A stretch of 64,000 bases of DNA, taken from Phenylobacterium sp. GTDB taxonomy: Bacteria > Pseudomonadota > Alphaproteobacteria > Caulobacterales > Caulobacteraceae. The stretch's first letter is position 1; each line of letters opens with the position of its first letter. The notes beneath the pieces were generated by a model. It was not told the origin of the DNA and did no database searches. It was given only the letters and a program-made list of their open reading frames with translations. Where the stretch lies: assembly GCF_030679875.1 (NCBI RefSeq), contig NZ_JAUXSP010000015.1, forward strand, positions 186,001-250,000. Reading direction: 5' to 3'. Positions 42,291 through 51,797 of this stretch are shown in pieces. Made by a program: the position numbers and the translations under genes.

Positions 42291-43193
42291 ATGCGCGGCG
42301 AGCGGTCTGACCTGGGCACAGCCCTCATGTTCTCGGCCATCCTGCACGCCGTCGTGCTGGGCGCGGCGCTGATCCCCTGGCCATGGGCCCGTGAACTGAA
42401 GGTGGGCGCGGTCGTTCCGATCAACATTGTGAGCTCGATCCCCGCCAACCCCCGACCCGCTGTCCAGGGTCCGCAGGAACAGACCGCCCAGACCGAGGCG
42501 CCTGAGCCCGACGCGCCGCTGGAGGCCCCGGTGGCGGCCCCTGAGCCCCAACCTCAACCTCAGCCGGCGCCGCAACCGACCCCGACACCGCCGGCGCCCC
42601 AGCCTGCACCGAAGGCCCCGGCCCCGAAGCCGGCCCCGACCCCGACACCCAAACCCGCACCCACGCCGACGCCCAAACCGGCTCCGGCGCCCGCCCCGAC
42701 CCCGGCCCCGGCCCCCAAGGCGCCCGCGCCAAAGCCCGCCGCGGCCGCCCCGCCGAAGAAGGCCGACAGCCTCGACCTCGACGCCCTGGCCTCGAGCCTG
42801 AAGGGCTCGCAGAGCTCGTCGGCGGCCCGCGGCGCGGCGCGGCCCGAAACCGCCAGTCAGGCGAGGCCCACCACAGGCAGCGGCCTGTCCGGCGCGGCCA
42901 TGTCGGGCCTGGCTGAGGAACTCCAACGGCGCTGGAACCCCAATTGCGAGGTCGAAGCCGCCCGCAATGTCCGGGTCCGAGTCACCTTCCGGCTGGGCAG
43001 CGACGGCCGCGTGGTTGGCGATGTCCGGGCCGGCGGTCAGGAAAACTCGTCCGATCCCGTCACCCGCGCCGCCGCCGAGCGGGCCATTCGGGCGGTTTAC
43101 AGCGCCGCGCCCTTCACCACACTTCCCCGGGAGTTCTACGGCGACCAGATCGCCGTCAGCTTCAACGCCGCCCAGGCGTGCGCCGATAATTGA
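42291..43193 (+). CDS. tolA: TolA-like cell envelope integrity protein
   Basis: This 300-residue protein has one N-terminal transmembrane helix (ALMFSAILHAVVLGAALI). A long Pro/Ala/Lys-rich periplasmic arm (about 60-170) includes near-repeats of the type PTPKPAPTP. The C-terminal TonB/TolA-type domain (about 205-300) has EELQRRWNPNCEVEAARNVRVRV. TolA links the TolQR motor to Pal and TolB. The arm is Pro-rich rather than the long alpha-helix of E. coli TolA, as is usual in alphaproteobacteria. Confidence 0.93.
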   Translation: MRGERSDLGTALMFSAILHAVVLGAALIPWPWARELKVGAVVPINIVSSIPANPRPAVQGPQEQTAQTEAPEPDAPLEAPVAAPEPQPQPQPAPQPTPTPPAPQPAPKAPAPKPAPTPTPKPAPTPTPKPAPAPAPTPAPAPKAPAPKPAAAAPPKKADSLDLDALASSLKGSQSSSAARGAARPETASQARPTTGSGLSGAAMSGLAEELQRRWNPNCEVEAARNVRVRVTFRLGSDGRVVGDVRAGGQENSSDPVTRAAAERAIRAVYSAAPFTTLPREFYGDQIAVSFNAAQACADN

Positions 43194-43207
43194 GGAGCAA
43201 CTAGCCC

Positions 43208-44506
43208 ATGCGACTGCGGACCCTGTTCGTCGCCCTGACAGCGGCCCTGCTGTCGGCCGGCGCCCTCGCGGGCCCCGCCCGCGCCCAGATCGAGGTGGAC
43301 GTCAATCGCGGCGATATCCAGCCCCTGCCGGTCGCCGTCCCGGGATTCCGCGGCGAGCGCGGCGCCGAGATCGCTCAGGTCATCACCAGCAATCTTGAGC
43401 GTTCGGGTCTGTTCCGGCCCATCGACCAGGCCGCCTTCATCGAGCGCGACCTGGATATTCGCTACCAGCCAAGGTTCGCCGACTGGAAGACGATCAACGC
43501 CCAGGGTCTGGTCAATGGCGAGGTGACCGTTGACGCCACCGGCCGGCTGACGGTCAATTTCCGCCTCTGGGATGTCTTCGCCGAGCAGCAGCTGCTGGGC
43601 ATGCAGTTCACCTCCACCTCCGAGAACTGGCGCCGGGTGGCGCACAAGATCTCCGACGCGGTCTATGAGCGCCTGACGGGCGAGAAGGGCTATTTCGATA
43701 CCCGCGTGGTGTTCGTGGCCGAGAGCGGCGGGCGGATCGACCGGATCAAGCGTCTGGCGATCATGGACCAGGACGGCGCCAATCCCAGCTACCTGACCGA
43801 TGGCTCCTACATCGTCATGACGCCGCGCTTCTCTTCCACCAGCCAGGAGATCACCTACATGGCCCTGCGGCCGGAGGGGTCGTCGATCTATCTGTTCAAT
43901 CTGGAGACGGGTCGGCGGGAGAGCCTGGGGTCGTTCAACGGCATGGTCTTCGCGCCGCGGTTCTCCCATGACGGCGGCAAGGTGGCCTTCTCCGTCGAGC
44001 GGGGCGGCAACACCGACATCCATGTGATGGACCTGCGCAGTCGCGCCTCCAGCCGGCTGACCAGCGACCCGTCCATCGACACCTCGCCATCCTTTTCGCC
44101 CGACGGGCGCCAGATCACCTTCAATTCAGACCGGGGCGGGTCCCCGCAGATCTATGTGATGAACGCGGACGGCTCGGGCGCGCGGCGGATTTCCTTTGGT
44201 TCAGGCCGCTACATGACGCCGGTCTGGAGCCCGACCGGTGAGTTCATCGCCTTCACCAAGCAGGCCGGCGGGCAGTTCCACATCGGCGTCATGCGTCCCG
44301 ACGGCTCCGGGGAGCGGCTGCTGACCACCAGCTATCTCGACGAGGGGCCGACCTGGGCCCCCAATGGCAGAGTTTTGATGTTCACCCGTGAAACGCCTGG
44401 TGGCGCTGCGCGTTTGTGGACGGTTGACGTGACGGGACGCATCGTGCGGCCGGCCCCCTACCCACAGTCAGGGTCGGACCCGGCCTGGTCGCCGCTACTC
44501 AACTGA
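43208..44506 (+). CDS. tolB: TolB, periplasmic beta-propeller of the Tol-Pal system
   Basis: TolB, 432 residues, has a signal peptide ending at ARAQ, an N-terminal alpha/beta domain beginning [18 protein letters not shown], and a C-terminal six-bladed propeller. The propeller repeats are of the type [20 protein letters not shown] and [20 protein letters not shown]. It binds Pal and is displaced by TolA. It lies between tolA and pal, with a 134-bp gap before pal that could hold an additional promoter for the abundant lipoprotein. Confidence 0.97.
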   Translation: MRLRTLFVALTAALLSAGALAGPARAQIEVDVNRGDIQPLPVAVPGFRGERGAEIAQVITSNLERSGLFRPIDQAAFIERDLDIRYQPRFADWKTINAQGLVNGEVTVDATGRLTVNFRLWDVFAEQQLLGMQFTSTSENWRRVAHKISDAVYERLTGEKGYFDTRVVFVAESGGRIDRIKRLAIMDQDGANPSYLTDGSYIVMTPRFSSTSQEITYMALRPEGSSIYLFNLETGRRESLGSFNGMVFAPRFSHDGGKVAFSVERGGNTDIHVMDLRSRASSRLTSDPSIDTSPSFSPDGRQITFNSDRGGSPQIYVMNADGSGARRISFGSGRYMTPVWSPTGEFIAFTKQAGGQFHIGVMRPDGSGERLLTTSYLDEGPTWAPNGRVLMFTRETPGGAARLWTVDVTGRIVRPAPYPQSGSDPAWSPLLN

Positions 44507-44640
44507 TAAGTGAATGCAGGAGCAGGCGAATAGTATTGTTGGCTTAGTTCAGAGTCGTCATAAAGCCAGTGCGCAGATCCATTGTTTTCGGCGCTCGGCG
44601 CGCCGCCCGTAAGAACCGTATAACAAGGAACGACCTCGAA

Positions 44641-45189
44641 ATGACCACACTCACCCTCACAAAGCGCGCCGCGCAGTTCGCGGTCATCGCCTTGGCGGCG
44701 GCCTCTGTCACCGCTTGCGCCTCGCGGCCCAAGCCCGACACCATGCCGCCGGGTCCGCCCGCGCCGCCGCCGGCGACCCAGCCCTCGACCCCGGCCCCGC
44801 CGGTCGGCCAGGGCGCCCTGCCCGGCACGATGCAGGACTTCGTGATCAATGTCGGCGATCGGGTCTATTTCGACTTCGACTCCTACTCGGTCCGCGGCGA
44901 CGCCGCCCCGGTGCTGGAAGCCCAGGCCGCCTGGCTGAACCGCTATCCGTCGGTGATGATCCGCCTCGAAGGCAATGCCGACGAACGCGGCACCCGCGAG
45001 TACAACCTGGCGCTGGGCGCCCGCCGCGCCAACGCCGTGCGGGACTTCCTGGTCTCCCGCGGGGTGTCCTCCAGCCGGATCACCACCGTCTCCTACGGCA
45101 AGGAGCGCCCGATCGATCCAGGCACCTCGGAAGACGCCTATCAGCGTAACCGGAACGCCCACACCGCGATCACGTCCGGCGCGCGCTAA
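44641..45189 (+). CDS. pal: Peptidoglycan-associated lipoprotein Pal
   Basis: Pal, 182 residues, begins with a lipoprotein signal (lipobox SVTAC, Cys about residue 26), then a Pro-rich linker and an OmpA-like domain with VYFDFDSYSV and LEGNADERGTREYNLALGARRANAVRDFL, which binds peptidoglycan. The ATG at 44641 follows AAGGAACGACC; the in-frame ATG 72 bp upstream would not give a signal peptide. A good terminator follows 26 bases after the stop. Confidence 0.97.
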   Translation: MTTLTLTKRAAQFAVIALAAASVTACASRPKPDTMPPGPPAPPPATQPSTPAPPVGQGALPGTMQDFVINVGDRVYFDFDSYSVRGDAAPVLEAQAAWLNRYPSVMIRLEGNADERGTREYNLALGARRANAVRDFLVSRGVSSSRITTVSYGKERPIDPGTSEDAYQRNRNAHTAITSGAR

Positions 45190-45215
45190 GCCCTCGGACG
45201 ACGTATGAAACGGCG

Positions 45216-45246
45216 AGAGGGGATCCCGGTTGGGGTCCCCTCTTTG
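45216..45246 (+). terminator. Rho-independent terminator after pal
   Basis: A 12-bp stem AGAGGGGATCCC (45216-45227) pairs with GGGGTCCCCTCT (45232-45243) around a GGTT tetraloop, with one G-T pair, and runs into TTTGC. It is the most canonical terminator in the window and would separate the highly expressed pal transcript from cpoB. Confidence 0.8.
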
Positions 45247-45347
45247 CTGAGCGCCAAGCGTCCTGACCATTGGCGCCAAGCCTGCGCCGGCCCATGGTGC
45301 GAACCGCGCCGCAATTTCGGCCCTTCGGCCCCATAGATGATCTGATC

Positions 45348-46223
45348 ATGACCTCCAGACGCCGCATCGCCCTCCCCGCCGCCCTGGTCCTGTCCCTGAG
45401 CCTGATCGGCCCGGTGGCCGCGCCCACGGTCGTTCTGGCCCAGACCTCCATGGAGGACCCGCTGGACCTGCGCGACGCCCGCCGCGTCGAGCGGATGGAG
45501 CGGGTCGTGCGTGAGCTTCGGGCCATCGTGTTCCAGGGCCGCGACACAGGTCGCCCGGTCGTGGTCCAACCCGCCGAGACCGACTACCGGATCGAGGAGT
45601 TGAACCGCCGGCTCACCGACCTGGAAAGTGTAATCACCCGCCTGAACGGGCAGATCGAGACCACCAATTTCGAACTGCGGCAGAGCCGCGACCAGAACGC
45701 CGCCCTGGAGGCGCAGATGTCGGCCTTGAACCAGAAGGTCGCCGCCCTGGAAGTCTTTACCGGCGTTCCGCCCGCCACCACCGGCGGCTCCTCCGGATTC
45801 TCGGCCCCCGTCTCAGCGCCGAACACGGGCGGCGGGGGTTCGCCCCAGGCCGACTTCGAGCGCGCCCGTGGGCTGATGCTCAGCGGCAATTATGATGGCG
45901 CAGAAACCGCCTTTGAATCTTTCGTCGCCAGGCACGGCGCCGCCAGCCTTGCGCCTGAGGCTCACTACTGGCTCGGCAAGACCCTGGTGGTGCGCGGCGC
46001 GGACGCCGAGGCCGCCAGCGCCTTTATCGCCGCCATCCGGGGCTGGCCGACCACCCCCTGGGCCCCGGACGCCGTCCTGGAGCTGTCACGCTCCCTGATC
46101 GCCCTCGACCGGTCCAGCGAGGCCTGCCAGACCCTGGCCGAACTGTCCCGCCGCTATGCCTCGGCGGCGCCGTCCATCCAGTCCCGGGCGGCGGCGGCGC
46201 GCACTCAGGCCCGGTGCGGCTGA
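45348..46223 (+). CDS. cpoB: Tol-Pal system protein CpoB (YbgF)
   Basis: CpoB, 291 residues, has a signal peptide (to about VVLAQ), an N-terminal coiled-coil trimerisation region (about 45-135, IEELNRRLTDLESVITRL) and C-terminal TPR repeats (ADFERARGLMLSGNYDGAETAFESFV onward). CpoB coordinates peptidoglycan synthesis with Tol-driven constriction. The ATG at 45348 gives the signal peptide; earlier in-frame starts do not. It overlaps the GTG start of tilS by ten bases. Confidence 0.94.
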   Translation: MTSRRRIALPAALVLSLSLIGPVAAPTVVLAQTSMEDPLDLRDARRVERMERVVRELRAIVFQGRDTGRPVVVQPAETDYRIEELNRRLTDLESVITRLNGQIETTNFELRQSRDQNAALEAQMSALNQKVAALEVFTGVPPATTGGSSGFSAPVSAPNTGGGGSPQADFERARGLMLSGNYDGAETAFESFVARHGAASLAPEAHYWLGKTLVVRGADAEAASAFIAAIRGWPTTPWAPDAVLELSRSLIALDRSSEACQTLAELSRRYASAAPSIQSRAAAARTQARCG

Positions 46224-47491
46224 GCTCAGCCCCTGAGCCGTGGGGGCCTGTCCCCAACGCCCTGTTCGACGCCCATCTGAGCCCGGCCTCGGCCGCCCCC
46301 CTGGCCGTCGCCTATTCCGGGGGTGGCGACAGCCTGGCCCTGCTGTTGGCCGCCCATACCTGGAGCCGCGCACGCGGTCGCCGGCTCGTTGTCCTGCACG
46401 TGGATCACGGCCTGCAGACCGCCGCAGGCGTCTGGGCGGCGCACTGCCAGGCCACCGCTGAACGCCTTGGCCTGCCCTTCCAGAGCCTGACTTGGACGGG
46501 ACCCAAGCCCGCCACTGGCCTGCCGGCCGCCGCCCGCGCGGCGCGGCACCGGCTGCTGGCGGACGCCGCCCGGGCCATAGGCGCCCCAGTCGTACTGTTG
46601 GGTCATACAGCCGACGATGTGCTGGAGACCCGCCAGATGCGGCGGGACGGCGCCACCACCCCTGACCCCAGACCGTGGGCGCCAAGCCCCGCCTGGCCGG
46701 AGGGTCGTGGGGTCTTTCTGCTGCGGCCGCTATTGGCCACACGCAGGTCCGAGCTGCGCGCCAGGCTTGAGGGGCAGCCCCTCACCTGGATCGAGGATCC
46801 AGCCAATGCCGACCTCGCCTATGCCCGGGCCCGGGCCCGGGCGCGGCTGGCCGGGGAGAGGGACGCCAGCCCCGAGGCGCCGGGCGCTGACCATGAAGTG
46901 AAAGCCCTCGCCCAGGCGGCGCGCCATGCCCCGGGCGGCGCGATCAACTGGGATCGCTCAATCCTGCGCGCCGCCCCCGGCCCCGCGCGCGCGCGACTGC
47001 TGTCCATCGCCTGTCTGTGCGCCGCCGGTGGCGCCCGGCCGCCCCGCCGCGAAGCCGTCGAACGGATCGCCGCCCAGGTGGCGGGCGCGTCAGATTCCAC
47101 CGCCACCCTGGCCGGGGCCCGGATCGAGATCACAGGCGCTGAGGTCTGGGTGATGCGGGAGGCGGGCGAGGCGCGCCGGGGCGGTCTGACGGAAGTCTTG
47201 CTGGCGGCGGATCAGCCCACGGTCTGGGATGGACGATTCGAGGTCCGCGCCACGGGGCCAGGTCTGAGGGCCGGTCCGTTGGCGGGGCGGCTGTCCCAAC
47301 TGGAAACCCAAGAGCGTCGGCGGCTGGCCCCCCTGCCCGCAGGGGTTCGGCGGGCCTGGCCAGCTCTGATCGATAGCCAAGACCAGGTCCGCCTGACGGT
47401 CGATGGCGTCACGGTTGAAAGCCTCGTCCAGTCCCGGTTCGACGCGGCGGCAGGTCTGGTGACGCGCGAGCCCGACCCGAACCCGGCCTGA
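46214..47491 (+). CDS. tilS: tRNA(Ile)-lysidine synthase TilS
   Basis: TilS modifies the wobble C34 of tRNA-Ile(CAU) to lysidine. The 425-residue protein has the PP-loop ATP motif VAYSGGGDSLALLLA, the LHVDHGLQ motif, and a TilS C-terminal region. It starts at GTG, ten bases before the end of cpoB, implying coupling. In many alphaproteobacteria tilS lies between the tol-pal genes and ftsH; here no ftsH follows, since an M23 peptidase gene converges five bases away. Confidence 0.94.
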   Translation: MRLSSAPEPWGPVPNALFDAHLSPASAAPLAVAYSGGGDSLALLLAAHTWSRARGRRLVVLHVDHGLQTAAGVWAAHCQATAERLGLPFQSLTWTGPKPATGLPAAARAARHRLLADAARAIGAPVVLLGHTADDVLETRQMRRDGATTPDPRPWAPSPAWPEGRGVFLLRPLLATRRSELRARLEGQPLTWIEDPANADLAYARARARARLAGERDASPEAPGADHEVKALAQAARHAPGGAINWDRSILRAAPGPARARLLSIACLCAAGGARPPRREAVERIAAQVAGASDSTATLAGARIEITGAEVWVMREAGEARRGGLTEVLLAADQPTVWDGRFEVRATGPGLRAGPLAGRLSQLETQERRRLAPLPAGVRRAWPALIDSQDQVRLTVDGVTVESLVQSRFDAAAGLVTREPDPNPA

Positions 47492-47496
47492 AAGTC

Positions 47497-48207
47497 TCAG
47501 TCCCCGGCCTCGACCCACCCTTTGGCGACCATAAGGCTGCGCTTGGACTCCGGAATGCTGGAGACCTGCGCCATGCGGACCCGGGGAGAGACCTTGGCGG
47601 CGGCCTGCACCGGCAGGTCCTCAGCCTCGGCGAACCGGCGGCCCAGAAAGTAGAGCGGGTTGAGCGGCCGGTCATGGCGATCGCGAATTTCGAAGTGGAG
47701 ATGAGGTCCGCTGGACACCCCGCTGGAGCCCACCTCGCCGAGACCATAACCCCCCTTGATGGCCTGACCCGGCTTGAGGCCGCGGGCGACAGCGCCGAGA
47801 TGGGCGTAGCGGGTCACCAGCCCCTCGGCATGGGTGATCTCGACCATGCGGCCGTAGCCGGGGAAGGATCCAGCGCGGGTGACGACCCCGTCAGCAGCGG
47901 CCAGCACCGGTTCCCCGAAGGGGGCGGCGATGTCTATGCCCGCATGCAGCCGGCCGGCGTCTTCCCACGGCATCTGGCGCAGGCCGAAGGGGGAGTTGAT
48001 GGCGTGACCCGGCAACGGCGAGTGGAAGGCCACGAGGACCACGGGCTCTGGCGGGGGCGGCTGGGGCGGATGGGTCTCGACCGCGGGCTCGGAGCGGGGA
48101 AGGGCCGCATGGGCCAGGGTGATGGCGCCAAGCGCCAGGACGGCGCCGAACACCGCGATCCCCAGACGATGCAGGCCGCCCTGGGGGACGGTGAGGGTTT
48201 CAGACAA
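47497..48207 (-). CDS. M23 family metallopeptidase (LytM-type)
   Basis: This 236-residue envelope peptidase has an N-terminal membrane anchor (GIAVFGAVLALGAITLAHAAL) and a periplasmic LytM domain. Zn ligands are in HAGIDIAAPFG (HxxxD) and HLHFEIRD, with the supporting VTRYAHLG motif, so it should be an active peptidoglycan endopeptidase. It converges on tilS. A promoter presumably lies in the 185-bp gap toward pntB, whose transcript runs in the same direction. Confidence 0.93.
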   Translation of the reverse strand: MSETLTVPQGGLHRLGIAVFGAVLALGAITLAHAALPRSEPAVETHPPQPPPPEPVVLVAFHSPLPGHAINSPFGLRQMPWEDAGRLHAGIDIAAPFGEPVLAAADGVVTRAGSFPGYGRMVEITHAEGLVTRYAHLGAVARGLKPGQAIKGGYGLGEVGSSGVSSGPHLHFEIRDRHDRPLNPLYFLGRRFAEAEDLPVQAAAKVSPRVRMAQVSSIPESKRSLMVAKGWVEAGD

Positions 48208-48392
48208 TGAGACGTCCCGACTCTTCTATCGGCGCAACGCGGCCTGGACGCTCAAGGTCCTGATCCGCGCCTGCCCTCATAGCCGGGGTCAGTTAATGAA
48301 TATTCGAGATGCCCCCCAGACGCGCGCCAGCGACAATTGGGCGCGGCCGGCACGTTCGGACCAAGTTTACCACGACGAGACGAATGGTCGCC

Positions 48393-49808
48393 TTAGAGAG
48401 ACTTGAGAATGCCCTCGACCATCTTCTTGGCGTCGCCGAACAGCATCATGGTGTTGTCCCGGAAGAACAGCTCGTTGTCGACGCCGGCATAGCCTGAGCT
48501 CATGCCGCGCTTCACGAACAGGACCGTGCGCGCCTTCTCCACGTCCAGGATCGGCATGCCATAGATGGCCGAGGTCGGATCGGTCTTGGCCGCAGGATTG
48601 GTCACGTCGTTGGCGCCGATGACGAAGGCCACATCGGCGGTGGAGAACTCCGAATTGATGTCCTCCAGCTCAAAGACCTCGTCATAGGAGACCTGGGCCT
48701 CGGCCAGCAGCACGTTCATGTGCCCCGGCATGCGGCCGGCCACCGGGTGGATGGCGTACTTGACCTCGACCCCTTCGGCCTTCAGCACATCGCCCATTTC
48801 GCGCAGGGCGTGCTGGGCCTGGGAAACCGCCATGCCGTAGCCCGGCACGATGATCACCTTGCTGGCGTTCTTCATGATGAAGGCGGCGTCCTCGGCCGAA
48901 CCTTTCTTGACCGGACGGGTCTCCACATGCCCCCCCGCCACGGCGGCGGAATCATCGGCCCCGAAGCCCCCCAGGATCACCGAGATGAAGGACCGGTTCA
49001 TGCCCTTGCACATGATGTAGGAGAGGATCGCGCCGGACGAGCCCACCAGGGCGCCGGTGATGATCAGAGTGGTGTTCTCCAGGGTGAACCCCAGAGCCGC
49101 GGCCGCCCAGCCGGAATAGGAATTCAGCATCGAGACCACGACGGGCATGTCGGCCCCGCCGATGGGGATGATCAGGGTGACGCCGATCAGCAGGGCCAGG
49201 GCGAAGATACCCCAGAAGGCCCAGACCGCGGCCCCGCCGCTGACCACCAGAACCGCGACCAGGGCGACGACGCCCACGGCGATGGCCAGGTTCAGCAGAT
49301 GGCGGGCCGGCAGCAGGATGGGCGCGCCGGACATGTTGCCGTTCAGCTTGGCGAAGGCGATCACCGAGCCGGTGAAGGTCACCGCCCCGATCGCCAGACC
49401 CAGCGACAGCTCGATCAGCGAGATCAGGTGGATCTCGCCGGCCACGCCGATGCCATAGGCTTCGGGGGTGTAGATGGCCGCCACCGCCACCAGACAGGCG
49501 GCCAGGCCCACCAGGCTGTGGAAGGCCGCCACCAGTTGCGGCATGGAGGTCATCGCCACCTTGCGGGCGATCACCGCGCCGATCCCGCCGCCGATCGCCA
49601 CGCCGCCGAGAATCAAAGCCAGCGTCAGGGTGTCCAGGGCGCCTTGGCCTAGCAGGGTGGCCATGGCGGTGCCGACGGCGATGGCCATGCCGATCATACC
49701 GTTGCGGTTGCCCGCCCGGCTGGTCTCGGGACTGGAGAGGCCGCGCAGGGCCAGGATGAAGAGAACCCCGGAAACGAGGTAGAGAATGGCCGCGAGATTG
49801 GCGTTCAT
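48393..49808 (-). CDS. pntB: NAD(P) transhydrogenase subunit beta
   Basis: PntB, 471 residues, is the beta subunit of the proton-translocating transhydrogenase. It has multiple transmembrane helices in the N-terminal part and a C-terminal NADP(H)-binding domain III with VIIVPGYGMAVSQAQHALREM and GANDVTNPAAKTDP. It transfers hydride between NADH and NADP+ coupled to proton movement. It is the last gene of the pntAA-pntAB-pntB operon. Confidence 0.98.
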   Translation of the reverse strand: MNANLAAILYLVSGVLFILALRGLSSPETSRAGNRNGMIGMAIAVGTAMATLLGQGALDTLTLALILGGVAIGGGIGAVIARKVAMTSMPQLVAAFHSLVGLAACLVAVAAIYTPEAYGIGVAGEIHLISLIELSLGLAIGAVTFTGSVIAFAKLNGNMSGAPILLPARHLLNLAIAVGVVALVAVLVVSGGAAVWAFWGIFALALLIGVTLIIPIGGADMPVVVSMLNSYSGWAAAALGFTLENTTLIITGALVGSSGAILSYIMCKGMNRSFISVILGGFGADDSAAVAGGHVETRPVKKGSAEDAAFIMKNASKVIIVPGYGMAVSQAQHALREMGDVLKAEGVEVKYAIHPVAGRMPGHMNVLLAEAQVSYDEVFELEDINSEFSTADVAFVIGANDVTNPAAKTDPTSAIYGMPILDVEKARTVLFVKRGMSSGYAGVDNELFFRDNTMMLFGDAKKMVEGILKSL

Positions 49809-49831
49809 GATCGTGCCCCCTAAGGCCGGCT

Positions 49832-50152
49832 CTACTTCTGCTTCTTCTTGTACATGGCGAGCATGCGCTGGGTGACCAGGAAGCCGCCGAAGATGTTCAC
49901 CGCCGCCAGGGCTGCAGCCAGGGCGCCGGCGCCCTTGGAGATCATCACGCTGCCGCTCAGGGCCGCGCCTTCAGCCCCGTGGGCGGCCGCGGCCAGCAGG
50001 GCCCCGACGATGATCACCGAGGAGATCGCGTTGGTCACCGCCATCAGCGGCGTGTGCAGGGCCGGCGTCACGCTCCAGACCACGTAGTAGCCCACGAAGA
50101 TGGCGAGCACGAAGATCGCCAGGCGGAACACGGTGGGATCGACAGATTCCAT
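49832..50152 (-). CDS. pntAB: NAD(P) transhydrogenase alpha subunit, membrane part
   Basis: This 106-residue protein corresponds to the C-terminal membrane portion of the alpha subunit, encoded separately in the three-subunit (Rhodospirillum-type) transhydrogenase. It has three predicted helices ([36 protein letters not shown] and [18 protein letters not shown]). Its position between pntAA and pntB is diagnostic. The C-terminus ends in a Lys-rich tail (YKKKQK). Confidence 0.96.
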   Translation of the reverse strand: MESVDPTVFRLAIFVLAIFVGYYVVWSVTPALHTPLMAVTNAISSVIIVGALLAAAAHGAEGAALSGSVMISKGAGALAAALAAVNIFGGFLVTQRMLAMYKKKQK

Positions 50153-50178
50153 GGAGGGCGTCCTCTCTTGATCTCAGG

Positions 50179-51306
50179 TCAGCTGGCCAGGGCGGGGTGA
50201 ACCACCGCCCCGCCGCGGGTCACCAGGGCGGCCTTGAGGATTTCATCCTCATAGTCAGGGGCGAAGGCGCCGTCCTTGTCCAGCAGCAGGCCGGCGAAGG
50301 CGAACAGGTTGCGGGCATAGAGGGCCGAGGCGTCAGCGGCGATTCGGCCGGGCAGATTGGCGTAGCCGACGATCTTTGCGCCGCCGGCGTCCACGACCTG
50401 ACCGGAGATAGCGCCCTCGACATTGCCGCCCTGCTCGACGGCCAGGTCGACGATGACCGAGCCGGGCCGCATGGAGGCCACCTGGGCGGCGCTGACCAGC
50501 CGCGGGGCTGGCCGGCCCGGGATCAGGGCCGTGGTGATGACGATGTCCTGCTTGCGGATGTGCTCGGACACCAGGGCCGCCTGCTTGGCCTGGTACTCGG
50601 CGCTCATCTCCTTGGCGTAGCCCGCGGCGGTCTCGGCGGCCTTGAACTCCTCGTCCTCGACCGCGACGAACTTGGCGCCCAGGCTTTCGACCTGTTCCTT
50701 GGCGGCGGGACGCACATCGGTGGCGGTGACCACCGCGCCCAGGCGCCGGGCGGTGGCGATGGCCTGCAGGCCCGCGACGCCGGCGCCCATGACGAAGACC
50801 TTGGCGGCGGCCACGGTGCCCGCCGCGGTCATCATCATCGGCAGGACCTTGCCGTAGGCGTTGGCGGCTTCGAGGACCGCCCGATAGCCGGCGAGATTGG
50901 CCTGGGAGGACAGGACGTCCATCACCTGGGCCCGGGTGATCCGGGGCACAAATTCCATCGTGAAGGCGCTGACGCCCTTGGCGGCCAGGATCCGGAGGGT
51001 GGCCTTGTCCTGGTGCGGATTGAGCATGCCAATGACGATGGCCTCGGCCCTCAGGCCGGCGATCTCCGGCTCCGTCGGCGCGCGCACCTTGAGCAGGACG
51101 TCGGCCTTGGCCAGGGTGGCGGCCAGGTCGGCGAGCTCCGCGCCGGCGGCGGCATAGTCGGAGTCAGGATAGGAGGAGGCCTCGCCGGCCCCGCTCTCCA
51201 CCGTCACCGCAAAGCCTGCGGCGATCAGCTTTTTTACCGTGTCCGGCGTCATGGCGACGCGGGTTTCCCCGTCGCGGCGTTCCTTGGTGACGGCGATGAC
51301 GGCCAT
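50179..51306 (-). CDS. pntAA: NAD(P) transhydrogenase alpha subunit, NAD-binding part
   Basis: PntAA, 375 residues, is the soluble domain I that binds NAD(H). It begins MAVIAVTKERRDGETRVAMTPDTV, related to alanine dehydrogenase, and has the nucleotide-binding FVMGAGVAGLQAIATARRLGA and the RPAPRLVS loop. It is the first gene of the pnt operon. The 186-bp upstream gap includes a terminator-like hairpin of the preceding small gene and presumably the pnt promoter. Confidence 0.97.
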   Translation of the reverse strand: MAVIAVTKERRDGETRVAMTPDTVKKLIAAGFAVTVESGAGEASSYPDSDYAAAGAELADLAATLAKADVLLKVRAPTEPEIAGLRAEAIVIGMLNPHQDKATLRILAAKGVSAFTMEFVPRITRAQVMDVLSSQANLAGYRAVLEAANAYGKVLPMMMTAAGTVAAAKVFVMGAGVAGLQAIATARRLGAVVTATDVRPAAKEQVESLGAKFVAVEDEEFKAAETAAGYAKEMSAEYQAKQAALVSEHIRKQDIVITTALIPGRPAPRLVSAAQVASMRPGSVIVDLAVEQGGNVEGAISGQVVDAGGAKIVGYANLPGRIAADASALYARNLFAFAGLLLDKDGAFAPDYEDEILKAALVTRGGAVVHPALAS

Positions 51307-51435
51307 GGTCGAGGTCCCCCCGGGTCGGAAAAGCCGGCGGACCTTAGGGATGTCAGGCGCCTCTTGTCCAGAAATCGATCCGCGATTTCCGAACAGATGT
51401 TTGAGCCGGCCGTGGGGACCATCCAGACGTGCGAA

Positions 51436-51465
51436 CGCCGCCCGCGCCAGACGACGGGGGCGGCG
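51436..51465 (-). terminator. Hairpin downstream of the oxidase subunit IV gene
   Basis: CGCCGCCC (51436-51443) and GGGCGGCG (51458-51465) form an 8-bp GC stem. On the minus strand this lies 28 bases after the stop codon of the small oxidase subunit gene and is followed by TTCG. It is a weak terminator candidate. Confidence 0.35.
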
Positions 51466-51492
51466 GTGGTCTGACCGAGACCTGAAGGGTCT

Positions 51493-51732
51493 TTAGTGGG
51501 CCTGCTCAGGCTTGGCGCGCAGCAGCACGAAACCGATGACGGCGGTCGCCACGGCCGAGATCAGGCCGGCCATGAAGCCGCCCGGCGTGCAGAACCAGAC
51601 GATGAACAGCAGCAGCACGGCGACGATGGCCAGGGAGCCCCACTTGGTCAGGCCCATGAACAGGTCAAAGGTGGCCAGCTGCTCCTGGATTTCCATTTCG
51701 CCGCGGTGATAGTCGGAAGCCTGTTCGCCCAT
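51493..51732 (-). CDS. aa3-type cytochrome c oxidase subunit IV
   Basis: This 79-residue protein matches the bacterial aa3-type cytochrome c oxidase subunit IV family: an amphipathic N-terminus (EMEIQEQLATFDLFMGLTKWG), one transmembrane helix (SLAIVAVLLLFIVWFCTPGGF) and a second hydrophobic segment (AVATAVIGFVLLRA). The subunit is small and non-catalytic. It is encoded apart from the main oxidase genes, just upstream of the pnt operon on the same strand, as seen in other alphaproteobacteria. Confidence 0.9.
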   Translation of the reverse strand: MGEQASDYHRGEMEIQEQLATFDLFMGLTKWGSLAIVAVLLLFIVWFCTPGGFMAGLISAVATAVIGFVLLRAKPEQAH

Positions 51733-51797
51733 GGCGGCCGGGTCTCTCTCTTACGGAAGCTGATTGACAGCGGTGCTACACGAGACCGCGCGCCGGC

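Noticed and set aside
42540-42760. Pro/Lys/Ala-coding repeats in tolA as a DNA repeat element
   Set aside because: They are in frame and correspond to the periplasmic arm expected of TolA.
48208-48392. Search for a small RNA or gene in the gap between the M23 peptidase and pntB
   Set aside because: No convincing hairpin-terminator pair or coding frame with a ribosome-binding site was seen; it is best read as a promoter region.
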